DNA of 64,000 nt from Aliikangiella sp. G2MR2-5 (GTDB taxonomy: Bacteria > Pseudomonadota > Gammaproteobacteria > Enterobacterales > Kangiellaceae). The translations under genes were made by a program, and so were the position numbers. The DNA is taken from positions 1 through 64,000 of the forward strand of contig NZ_JADPQF010000003.1 of assembly GCF_015687155.1 (NCBI RefSeq). Direction: 5' to 3'. The notes beneath the pieces are model-generated. The model made no database searches. It had not been told where the DNA came from and saw only the letters and a list, made by a program, of their open reading frames with translations. Each line of letters starts with the position of its first letter. Positions within the stretch are counted from its first letter, which is position 1. Positions 1-8,229 of the stretch are shown piece by piece.

Positions 1-1
1 G

Positions 2-145
2 CAGGTTGCAGGATATTTTAACTTAAACCACCCAGGTAGTGTCTCGACGCCAATAACAGGAGTGCGAAAAGAGATTGAATCAGGTCAGTGGAAAAAGGAG
101 ATTGTTATGTTGGAAAAGGAATTGTTTATTGTAAAATGTGCCTGA
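2..145 (+). CDS. C-terminal fragment of a putative RAYT-type transposase (cut by window edge)
   Basis: An open frame enters from the left edge and stops at TGA 143-145, giving about 47 residues. The segment around GYFNLNHPGSVSTPI looks like the small DnaA/helix-turn-helix-like tail found at the end of many REP-associated tyrosine transposases, and the stop codon lies inside the first copy of a repeat that commonly trails such genes. The catalytic part would lie outside the window, so intactness cannot be judged. A broken RAYT gene lies 3 kb downstream, which supports the assignment. It could also be the tail of another DNA-binding protein. Confidence 0.45.
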   Translation, partial: QVAGYFNLNHPGSVSTPITGVRKEIESGQWKKEIVMLEKELFIVKCA

Positions 146-178
146 CCCCTTATTCTAAAATGTGCCTGACCCCTTATT
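132..178 (+). repeat. Two tandem 23-bp direct repeats, 24-bp period
   Basis: Copies at 132-154 and 156-178 are identical and separated by one base. The core is TGTGCCTGACCCCTTATT. The first copy overlaps the stop codon of the transposase-like fragment. I recall similar GTGCCTGACCCC strings next to RAYT-like transposases in other gammaproteobacteria, so this is probably part of the element's end; that link is from memory and was not searched. Confidence 0.75.
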
Positions 179-562
179 TTCACAGACAGCCACAATTAAG
201 ATATTTCTCACAAAGTTTTAAGCGGTAAGCTTAAGCGAGTGTGTTTAGGTCTGAGCTTTGTCTGGAAAAGATATGGATTGTTTGTAAATGAAGTAACAGA
301 ACTATAAAAAATATCAGTACACCCATTCAGACCAAAGTATTAAATACGCATCCTGATGTTTGTTCGACCAGAAAATATAGAAGGTGTTGCATCTTACCTT
401 TTACTATTTCGATTTAGAGGTTGTCTGATTTATCTCAGTCTGAAGTATCCTTTATATCAAAGCATTATCTAATTATCTCCTGAATGATTGGGAATATTAT
501 GAGCACTTTTTAAGTTAGTTACCCATAAAAAAATTAGGGGTAATCTCGTCAAGTTTTGTAAG
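179..562. other. Non-coding stretch, no recognisable feature
   Basis: About 380 bases of AT-rich sequence with stops in all frames between the transposase remnant and the lipoprotein promoter region. I see no tRNA, no strong terminator and no convincing ORF. Confidence 0.6.
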
Positions 563-584
563 GTCGTTAACAGAAATTAACGAC
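563..584. promoter_or_regulatory. Perfect 8-bp inverted repeat upstream of the lipoprotein gene
   Basis: GTCGTTAA and TTAACGAC face each other across a 6-base spacer, 62 bases before the chosen start at 647. It could be an operator or an mRNA leader hairpin. It is followed by TAAAAAAG, which is too poor in T to be a convincing terminator. The regulator is unknown. Confidence 0.4.
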
Positions 585-646
585 TAAAAAAGTTATTCTG
601 TGAGACCATTAACTCGATGCCTGATCAAACAAAAGGAATATATAAG

Positions 647-3016
647 ATGAAAAAGCTAGTTTTATCTTTTACTGCTATTTTTGTCGTTATGTTTTTTAAT
701 CTCGGTTGTGGAGGTGGAAAGAGTGATTCTGATAATGGTGAACAACAGAAACTGACGATAGACTCAGTAACCGCTTCGCAAACAGAGATTGACGCTGGTG
801 AAAGTCTCGAACTTGCGGTAATTGCTAACGGTGGTAATCATGACGGATTAACTTTTAGTTGGACCAGCCATGATTGTGATGGGAAATTTAGTCAGTCGAC
901 ACATAGTGTTACGACTTTCGCAGTCTCTTCATCTGCGGTAACCCACTCTTGTACGATCCATATAACCGTGTCGAATACCAATCGAACGGTGAATGAAAAT
1001 GTTGTCTTAAATGTAGTCGCACTTTCTTCTAATCAAGCACCAGAGATTATCAGTGACTATCAGTCAGCTACAACTGCTGATTCAGGAATTGAGATAGTAT
1101 TTAAAGTGACGGTAAGTGATGAAAGTGCAAGCACCCTCAGTTTTGAGTGGCAAACCAATGCAGGAAGTTTGAGTTCTTCAACAGAAACTGTCCAACAAGG
1201 AGAGAGCACTAGTGAGATATCCTTTACTCCGCCGAGTTGCAACTTTGAATCAATTACGGTAAGTGTCAGGGTTAGAGATGAATCTGACGCAACCGTTGAA
1301 CATCAATTTACTCCAGTGAATATTCCAGTTTGCGCAACAACTGAAATTAATCCGGTCATAACAATCACAAGAGTAAGTGGGGAAACTCCTTTCCATGTAT
1401 TTGTATCTGCGAGCGAATCTACCGCCAATAACGTAGACTATCCTTTTGATGAAATTGAATATCAATGGGATTTTGGCGCCTCAGAAAAAGCGCTTAGTTT
1501 TACTCATCCGGTGACAAATGAAAGTGTGAATGCAAACCGTTCACAAACAGGTCCAGAAGCGGCTTTTGTTTACTATAGTCCGGGTACTTATACCATCACC
1601 TTAACTGCTGCTTTAGGTGAAGAAATTGCACAAACAAGTATAGAAGTGATTGTTGATGAATGGACTGGCGCTACTCGTTATTTTGACCCTGTTAATGGAG
1701 ATGATAACAATGACGGTTTGAGCGACTCCGCGCCGATGCAAAGTTGGCAGGCATTAGTTAACTGGCTCTCAGGCGGTAATCATCGACAAGCACTTATTAA
1801 GAAAGGCACTATCGTCAATGTTGACTCTGAACTTTATTTGACAACGTCAAGAATTCGACTAGGCAGTTACGGAGAGGGGCAAATCCCGCAACTGCTAGCT
1901 ACAGGCAATATTAATTATTTTGTTAGATTGTCTCCTGCAAATGAGTTATCAGACGTTGTTATCTCTGATCTCCAATTGAATGGTAACAATGGCAATGCGA
2001 CGAATCTCATCTATGCGACATTATTAAATGAAGCGGAGACATTGAGAAATGTTGCAATCTTAAATCTTCATCTGGTAAATGATGATCCCCATGAGCTTGA
2101 TAATAGCGGTGGCGAAATAATTAAGGCTAAAAATCACATCGCAATGCAAAATGTTCCTGGCACGATTAGCGATGTATTGGTTTGGAATACGACTTTCGAA
2201 AGAAATCATGGTTTCAAAAATGGTATCTATGCTGAAATTAAAGATCATCTTGCTATTGTGGGGTGTCGTTTTTCTGGCGGCGATGGTAACAGTATTAAAG
2301 ATCATCCGATTTATCCGGCGGGTGTCTATCATGCGCTTTATCGATGGAATGACTTCCAATCAACCTACTCCAATAATTTTTCTATCAACAGTGCGGCAAA
2401 AGACGGTTTAACGGTTCGGTATACCTTGTTTGATGGTAATGACTTTAGCGGAGGACAAAACGGAATTGATTTGACTAAGCACACCGACAGAACAACCGGT
2501 TGGTTCAGCGATGTTATTGTACAAAACAATGCTTTTCACAATCTTGGTTCGCCGGCACAGGGTTACGGGATTATTGGAGGTTCGCTGGAACGAATAGCTA
2601 TTCGCGATAACGTTTTTTATGGTAACCCGCAATCGGATATTTACATTAGGAAAGATGGCGATAGAGAAGTATCTTTGGCGTTATATCGAAATAAATTCTG
2701 GAAAGGAAGCGAACCTGTGGACACTCTACCGATGCTTGATTTTGGGAATATCAGAGCATTTACCAGTTTTGAGAATATTTTTGTCAATGAAGGCGTTACG
2801 GGTGGCTCAACAAATATTTTATCTTTTATTATTCCTGAAAATTCTGATTGGGTAATCGATCATAATCAATATTGGTCTCCGGAAATACCTACACCTTTCA
2901 ATCTACCAGGACAGGCTAGTTATAGTTTTGAACAGTGGCAGCAGAGCTTAGGATTTGACTCAAATGGTAAAAACGAAAATCCTCTGTTTGTCGATCCGGC
3001 CAATGGTGAATTTTAA
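647..3016 (+). CDS. Secreted lipoprotein with PKD-like and right-handed beta-helix domains
   Basis: The start at 647 is preferred over an in-frame ATG at 617: it has AAAGGA ten bases upstream and begins a lipoprotein signal (MKKLVLSF... ending NLGCGGG, with Cys as the likely lipidated residue). Roughly residues 35-230 are Ig/cadherin-like repeats. Residues 235-340 contain a PKD-type module (motifs YQWDFG and YYSPGTYTITLTA). From about residue 345 the YFDPVNGDDNNDG start and Asn-rich rungs are typical of right-handed parallel beta-helix proteins, which often bind or cleave polysaccharides. No catalytic residues are identifiable. The protein stops just after NPLFVDPANGEF, a motif after which relatives usually continue with a last rung, so the C-terminus may be shortened. 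It lies upstream of a large regulator that may sense its products. Confidence 0.75.
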   Translation: MKKLVLSFTAIFVVMFFNLGCGGGKSDSDNGEQQKLTIDSVTASQTEIDAGESLELAVIANGGNHDGLTFSWTSHDCDGKFSQSTHSVTTFAVSSSAVTHSCTIHITVSNTNRTVNENVVLNVVALSSNQAPEIISDYQSATTADSGIEIVFKVTVSDESASTLSFEWQTNAGSLSSSTETVQQGESTSEISFTPPSCNFESITVSVRVRDESDATVEHQFTPVNIPVCATTEINPVITITRVSGETPFHVFVSASESTANNVDYPFDEIEYQWDFGASEKALSFTHPVTNESVNANRSQTGPEAAFVYYSPGTYTITLTAALGEEIAQTSIEVIVDEWTGATRYFDPVNGDDNNDGLSDSAPMQSWQALVNWLSGGNHRQALIKKGTIVNVDSELYLTTSRIRLGSYGEGQIPQLLATGNINYFVRLSPANELSDVVISDLQLNGNNGNATNLIYATLLNEAETLRNVAILNLHLVNDDPHELDNSGGEIIKAKNHIAMQNVPGTISDVLVWNTTFERNHGFKNGIYAEIKDHLAIVGCRFSGGDGNSIKDHPIYPAGVYHALYRWNDFQSTYSNNFSINSAAKDGLTVRYTLFDGNDFSGGQNGIDLTKHTDRTTGWFSDVIVQNNAFHNLGSPAQGYGIIGGSLERIAIRDNVFYGNPQSDIYIRKDGDREVSLALYRNKFWKGSEPVDTLPMLDFGNIRAFTSFENIFVNEGVTGGSTNILSFIIPENSDWVIDHNQYWSPEIPTPFNLPGQASYSFEQWQQSLGFDSNGKNENPLFVDPANGEF

Positions 3017-3089
3017 CTTTGCTTGCATTTACCAGAATTAAAGTTTTTCAAGCAATCTAATGATCGCTGCGGATAATAAGTGCTAGCTA

Positions 3090-3113
3090 AATAACTCCTA
3101 AAGAGGGGCTATT
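3090..3113. repeat. Imperfect hairpin (REP-like or weak terminator)
   Basis: AATAACTCC pairs with GGGGCTATT over a 6-base loop, with one mismatch and one wobble pair. It sits between the lipoprotein stop and a broken RAYT gene. RAYT genes are usually flanked by REP-type hairpins, but no T-run follows and no second copy was seen in the window. Confidence 0.3.
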
Positions 3114-3122
3114 AGTTAAGAA

Positions 3123-3146
3123 GGAGAAGAGGAGAAGAGGAGAAGT
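3123..3146 (+). repeat. Three tandem copies of an 8-bp purine unit
   Basis: The unit GGAGAAGA occurs at 3123-3130 and 3131-3138, then as GGAGAAGT at 3139-3146. It is intergenic, about 40 bases before the transposase remnant. Confidence 0.75.
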
Positions 3147-3185
3147 CAGAAGCAATATAGAGGAGGCGCTGTATGATAATTAACC

Positions 3186-3818
3186 ATGCCAAGACTCACT
3201 CGAATAGAATATAAAGGTGCCTTTCATCACCTCATGAATCGTGGCCGCCATCGTCGTGTCATCTTTCATGATGAGCATTATTATGAAGCCTTTCTAGAAA
3301 CACTAGAATAGGCCCATTTACGCTTTGGTGCGGTTGTTCATGCTTATTGTTTAATGAATAATTACTATCACCATTTAATAGAAACTCCCAAAGCTAATCT
3401 TAGCCAGATAATGAAACATATTAATGGCTTGTACTCACAGCGATATAATCGACTAAAAAAGGTTGATGGCCCATTATTCCGAGGTCGATTCAAGTCAGTT
3501 TTGGTTGATGCCGATGCCTACCTGCTTCAACTTAGCCGATATATTCACCGTAACTCCCTGGAAGTCAAAAGACGAATGGTCGAGCTGCTGGAAGGCTATC
3601 GCTGGTCGAGTTACCCTGCGTATATTAACAAAGTGAAAGCCCCGACTTGGCTTTACCGGGAAAAGACCTACCAAATGTTAGGACACAAAAAGCGATTTGT
3701 AGGCTACGCCAACTATATTGAGCAGGGTGTGGATGAAGACATCAAACGATTTTACAATAAAGGCTTATTGTTTTCATTCTTAATTCTTTATATTTATGAT
3801 TTCACTTTGAGCAAATGA
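3186..3818 (+). pseudogene. Broken REP-associated tyrosine transposase (RAYT, Y1-Tnp family)
   Basis: Reading from ATG 3186 gives a typical RAYT N-terminus (MPRLTRIEYKGAFHHLMNRG) but an in-frame TAG at 3309-3311 interrupts it; the same frame then continues with the family core. The HUH motif, normally NNHYHLLLET, reads NNYYHHLIET, so the first metal-binding His is Tyr. The later catalytic-Tyr helix is present (LSRYIHRNSLEV), as is WSSYPAY. After DEDIKRFYNKG the sequence becomes a hydrophobic stretch unlike the family and ends at 3818, so the 3' end is also lost. Known RAYTs nick and join REP hairpin DNA; this copy should be inactive. Its last bases overlap the longest reading of the next gene. 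Confidence 0.85.
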
Positions 3819-3871
3819 TTGAATTTAATACTGTAATAACCAACACGAAGCTGTTAGTTCATAGAAGTGCA

Positions 3872-6800
3872 ATGAGCAAATTAATACTATCGATTTTTAT
3901 CTTGTCATTTAATTTTTCAGCAATTGCCGGAAATTCTGAAGAAGGTCTCTTTAATACCAACTATTATCCTGCTGAAAATCTGCCTTCGGGTTATCAGGTA
4001 TGGAGTATTGAGCAAAGCGATAGAGGTCTAATGTATATGGCTACCAATGGGAGCCTTGTTCAGTTTGATGGTGATAAGTGGCTACAGGTTAAAAACACTG
4101 GTAATGAAATGTACGTCAACCTAAAGAAGTCAAGTGATAATAAAATCTATGCCGCAGGCGTTGGGGTGATAGGCTATGTTGTGGAGGAACGCACTGGTTA
4201 TCCAGTTTTTGTTAGTCTGTTAGATAATCTATCCCCCGAGCAAAGAGCTTTTTCGGAGATATTCAAGATACATGAAATTGATGATCGGATATATTTCGTT
4301 GCTCACGAATTTATCCTGGTCAAGGACAAGAATAATCATTTTACGATGCTAAAACCCCCCGTAGGTAGTATCACCACCAGCACAATTTTTAAGGATGATA
4401 TTTGGCTTTACATACACGATTCAGGATTGTTCAGAGTCAAAGACGAACATTTGCATAAAGTTAGTGATACTAAAGATACGGTACAAGGACATGTATACAG
4501 TATGGCTGCGGAAGAAAGCTTAGTTTTGTCAAGTTCAGCAGGACTCTACAAATTTAATGGGCAAAATTTTGAACGCTTTCCCACTCAAATTGATGAATTT
4601 TTTCAGCAACATGACTTTGATTACAGAGGACTCAGGTTTCATTCTAACGGTTTATTGGGGGTTATTCTCAGAGCGCCTAGTGTTTATCTCTTGATTGATA
4701 AAAGTGGAAAAATAGTACAGCGATTTCAGGCAAATAGCTCATTTACTGTGATCAGCAGTTTTGAGGATGTAGCCGGAGATATATGGATTGGCCTGGAAGG
4801 CGGTATTATTCATGTTGAGTTTAATACGGTCCTGACTGACTTTAGTTTCAATAGCGGACTAAGAGGTAATCCGCAAAAAATAACAAGGTTTAAAGGAAAT
4901 ATTTATGCTTCGACAACGGAAGGTGTTTTTAAGTTAACGAAAAATGTAATCGGAGAAGATAAATTTAATCAAATTCAAGGAGTCAGTACTTCCTGTTTCC
5001 GATTTGAGGAGCATGATCAAACGCTTTATGTTGGCTGCGCAAATGGGATTTACAAAATTGAAAATGAGTGGGCTTTAAAGAACCTTGACTTTGCAATTTA
5101 TGACCTGGAATTTATATCAGGCGGGGAATATGCATTAGTTGGAACCCCAAGGGGATTAGCTTTATTAAAAGAAGATAAAGAAAAGCTGGTACTAGATAAA
5201 GTGTTTGAGCTTAATGTCGGCGCGGTAGTTGAAATATTCTCTATGCCAAATGAAGAGTATTGGTTGGTTGGGTTTGACAGGGTAACTGTTGTACAGCTTA
5301 AAAGAGATAGTAAATTGACTGTGGAGGTTTTAGCTTCTAGTCAAGCATTCATAGAGAATGGTGGTTGGACTGTGCCCCTTGTGATAGACGGGAAATCACT
5401 TTTAGTCACTCAAAAAGGTATTTATGTTTATTCTTCCAGTGAAGCAAAGTTTAGCCCCTATGGAGAGGTGGCTGACCTTGATATCGATAAATTTTCAGGT
5501 ATGGAATATGTGCAGAAAGTAAGAGGTGGCGAGTTTTTACTGGCAAACACTAAACAAGGAAAAGTGTACTTGGGAAAAATTGTTGAGGATAACAAGATCA
5601 AGTTTGTAGATACGATTTTTTCAAGAGATTCAAAGTATAAGATTTACTCGTTTTATGTAGAAGGTAGTGTCGTTTGGGCGTGCGGAGTAAAAGGCGGACT
5701 GTTGGTTGAAAAAGCTCTGCTAAGGCAATTTCCACGGCAATTTGAAAAACCTACTTTTAAGCTGATAGAACATAAAGACAGCAGTGGTCAAACATTGAAT
5801 GAGGCTATCGATGATGGCGTCTCGCCGCAATATAGTGCTTTCAGCATTAGTTATGTTTTACCTGCCTACCATAATTTTTCCGCTAATCAGTATCGCTATA
5901 AACTTGATGGTGTTGATGAAACCTGGTCAAAGTGGAGAGATGAAAATGAAACCAAATATACTAATCTTTCTGCCGGCAACTACAAGTTTAATGTTCAGGG
6001 GAAGGATACCTATGGGACTCTCAGTCAAATTTCAAGCTATGATTTTGTTGTTTTGACTCCTTGGTATAAATCCTATGTGGCTTATTTTATTTATGCGGTT
6101 GCCATTATTGCCGGTTTGGTGGGCGTATTTAAGTGGCGTTCAGCAAGGTTAAAACGGGCAAACATACAATTGAAGAGTATTGTAGAAGAAAAAACGGCTG
6201 AGGTCGTTCTGCAAAAAGAACTTTTGGAAGAAAGTCAACGAGAGTTGATATTAAAAAACTCTACTTTGACTGAAAAAAACAGACAGATTGAACAGCAGTC
6301 CAGGCAGCTTCAGGAATTAGATGAAACAAAGTCTCGCTTTTTTACCAACATTTCTCACGAGTTCCGTACGCCGTTAACGATGAATATTGGCCCTTTGGAG
6401 GATATGCTTTCCGGTAAGTACGGAGAGTTTGAACCGGGAACCCAAAAAGTGTTAGAAGTAATGCACCGAAATGCTAAGCGTCTACTCGGCTTTATTAATG
6501 AATTGCTAGAGGTGGCTAAGCTTAGTTCCAGCCAGGTTTCGTTAAATGTACAAAAACATGACTTGATAGCATTACTTAGGCAACGTATCAACGCATTTTC
6601 GCCGTTGCTAAACAATAAGAATATCGGTTTGTCATTCAATACTGTCATCGATGAATTGTGGTTGCTTTTTGATCTGGAAATGATCGTCAAGGTTATTGAT
6701 AATTTGATCTCAAATGCAGCTAAACATTCACCTCAAGGAGAGGTAATTGTAATTCGCGTAACAGCTGATGAATGTTCGGTTTATATCACGGTGACAGATA

Positions 6801-7945
6801 ATGGCCCGGGAATACCGGAAGAACAATTACAATCTGTTTTTGACCGATTCTATCAGGCCGATACGCAATTACCACGGCAGGCCGCCAGCACAGGTATTGG
6901 TCTAGCTCTGGCAAAGGAATTAATTTTATTGCATCACGGAGAAATCACCGTTGAAAATGGACGAGACAAAGGGTGTATTTTTACCGTCTCTTTACTGCTG
7001 GGTGAGCAGCACTTTAGTGAAGATGAAATAGAACATTCAAATTTAAATATCGAAACTAATGTTGATATAAATAAAGACGCCTGTTTCAATGATGTTCAAA
7101 TATTGAGCGCGACACCAGAAACAAACAATGCTGCAACTGATTCAATCAGCAAAGATAAATCATTATTAGTTGTGGAAGATAATCAAGATCTAAGGCAGTA
7201 CATCGCAGATCAGTTTCGCCCAAATTACCATGTCTATGAGGCGGTAGATGGAGTTGAAGGGTTGGCAGTGGCTCAAACTAAACAACCGGATATCATTATT
7301 AGTGACGTTAATATGCCGAATATGGACGGTAAGGAGCTTTGTCGTCAGCTTAAACAGGGTGAAGTAACAAGCCATATTCCAATCCTGTTGCTGACGGCTA
7401 ATGTAGAAGAGCAGCAAATTATCGCTGGTCTGAAAAGTGGTGCTAATGATTACTTAACTAAGCCTTTTAATAGTCAGGAGCTTTTATTACGCGTGAGTAA
7501 TCAATTCCAACTAATAAAACAACAGCAAAAGTACTACCAAAAACAACTACTGCTTAACCCCAGAGACATTAAAGCCGAGTCACTAGATGATACGTTTGTT
7601 AAAAAACTTATGTCCAATATTGAAAAGTACCATTCAAACAGCCAGTTTGGCGTGGAGTGGCTGGCAGATACCATGGCATTAAGTAGACGACAATTATCTC
7701 GTAAAGCGAAGAGTCTCACCGGTCGTACACCTTCGGAAATTTTGGCCAATTATCGCTTAGAAAGAGCCGCGGACCTGCTACTAAAAAATTCGGGAAAAGT
7801 ATCAACGATCGCTTTTAATGTAGGGTTTAATAATCTGGTAAGTTTTGGAAGAGCTTTTAAGCAAAAGTATGGGGTTTCACCGACGGAGTATCTGACACAA
7901 GAGACAGGAGACAGGAGACTACAAATAATACGAGATGATAAATAA
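3872..7945 (+). CDS. Hybrid two-component system in one protein (propeller sensor, kinase, receiver, AraC output)
   Basis: The start at 3872 gives a clean signal peptide (MSKLILSIFILSFNFSAIAG); an upstream ATG at 3815 is in frame but overlaps the transposase remnant. Numbered from 3872: residues 25-650 are periplasmic Reg_prop-type propeller repeats; 653-729 a Y_Y_Y domain; about 730-752 a transmembrane helix; 760-822 a coiled coil; HisKA with ISHEFRTP (His near 829); HATPase with DNGPGIP and TGIGLALAKE to about 1040; a receiver at 1093-1206 with phospho-Asp in IIISDVNMPNMDG and Lys in LTKPF; AraC helix-turn-helix at 1256-1343. In Bacteroidetes such proteins sense oligosaccharides and switch on nearby degradation genes. 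By analogy it may control the adjacent beta-helix lipoprotein or PLD-like gene; that is inference. The extreme 3' end contains a 7-bp tandem repeat that sets the tail sequence. Confidence 0.9.
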   Translation: MSKLILSIFILSFNFSAIAGNSEEGLFNTNYYPAENLPSGYQVWSIEQSDRGLMYMATNGSLVQFDGDKWLQVKNTGNEMYVNLKKSSDNKIYAAGVGVIGYVVEERTGYPVFVSLLDNLSPEQRAFSEIFKIHEIDDRIYFVAHEFILVKDKNNHFTMLKPPVGSITTSTIFKDDIWLYIHDSGLFRVKDEHLHKVSDTKDTVQGHVYSMAAEESLVLSSSAGLYKFNGQNFERFPTQIDEFFQQHDFDYRGLRFHSNGLLGVILRAPSVYLLIDKSGKIVQRFQANSSFTVISSFEDVAGDIWIGLEGGIIHVEFNTVLTDFSFNSGLRGNPQKITRFKGNIYASTTEGVFKLTKNVIGEDKFNQIQGVSTSCFRFEEHDQTLYVGCANGIYKIENEWALKNLDFAIYDLEFISGGEYALVGTPRGLALLKEDKEKLVLDKVFELNVGAVVEIFSMPNEEYWLVGFDRVTVVQLKRDSKLTVEVLASSQAFIENGGWTVPLVIDGKSLLVTQKGIYVYSSSEAKFSPYGEVADLDIDKFSGMEYVQKVRGGEFLLANTKQGKVYLGKIVEDNKIKFVDTIFSRDSKYKIYSFYVEGSVVWACGVKGGLLVEKALLRQFPRQFEKPTFKLIEHKDSSGQTLNEAIDDGVSPQYSAFSISYVLPAYHNFSANQYRYKLDGVDETWSKWRDENETKYTNLSAGNYKFNVQGKDTYGTLSQISSYDFVVLTPWYKSYVAYFIYAVAIIAGLVGVFKWRSARLKRANIQLKSIVEEKTAEVVLQKELLEESQRELILKNSTLTEKNRQIEQQSRQLQELDETKSRFFTNISHEFRTPLTMNIGPLEDMLSGKYGEFEPGTQKVLEVMHRNAKRLLGFINELLEVAKLSSSQVSLNVQKHDLIALLRQRINAFSPLLNNKNIGLSFNTVIDELWLLFDLEMIVKVIDNLISNAAKHSPQGEVIVIRVTADECSVYITVTDNGPGIPEEQLQSVFDRFYQADTQLPRQAASTGIGLALAKELILLHHGEITVENGRDKGCIFTVSLLLGEQHFSEDEIEHSNLNIETNVDINKDACFNDVQILSATPETNNAATDSISKDKSLLVVEDNQDLRQYIADQFRPNYHVYEAVDGVEGLAVAQTKQPDIIISDVNMPNMDGKELCRQLKQGEVTSHIPILLLTANVEEQQIIAGLKSGANDYLTKPFNSQELLLRVSNQFQLIKQQQKYYQKQLLLNPRDIKAESLDDTFVKKLMSNIEKYHSNSQFGVEWLADTMALSRRQLSRKAKSLTGRTPSEILANYRLERAADLLLKNSGKVSTIAFNVGFNNLVSFGRAFKQKYGVSPTEYLTQETGDRRLQIIRDDK
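7901..7920 (+). repeat. 7-bp tandem repeat at the 3' end of the hybrid regulator gene
   Basis: The unit GAGACAG is repeated 2.9 times and encodes the last residues after the AraC domain. Seven is not a multiple of three, so gain or loss of a unit would change the tail and stop position without touching the folded domain. Confidence 0.7.
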
Positions 7946-8229
7946 TATGACATAGAAATTGGGCGAGTCTAGCTGTTAGCTCTCAAGGGGTATATTTCAT
8001 ATCCCGAACAAAAACAGATGTTTTAAGCTCTCGAAGTAATGGACGATTTTTAAGCAATCTTACAAGGAATAGCGACTTGTCTCAAAATGTATACCTTATG
8101 TCCCTTTTTGTTTTCATCTTTTCCTTATTGTTTGTTTGGTCAGTTATTAATCAATTTATTCTGGCTAAATCAATAATCAGCAACAAAGCTGAAGCCTGGC
8201 TTCAGCTATCACTAAATAAGGAAAATTTA

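Noticed and set aside
3815-3871. Upstream ATG 3815 as start of the hybrid regulator
   Set aside because: It overlaps the decayed transposase and adds a non-signal leader before an otherwise good signal peptide.
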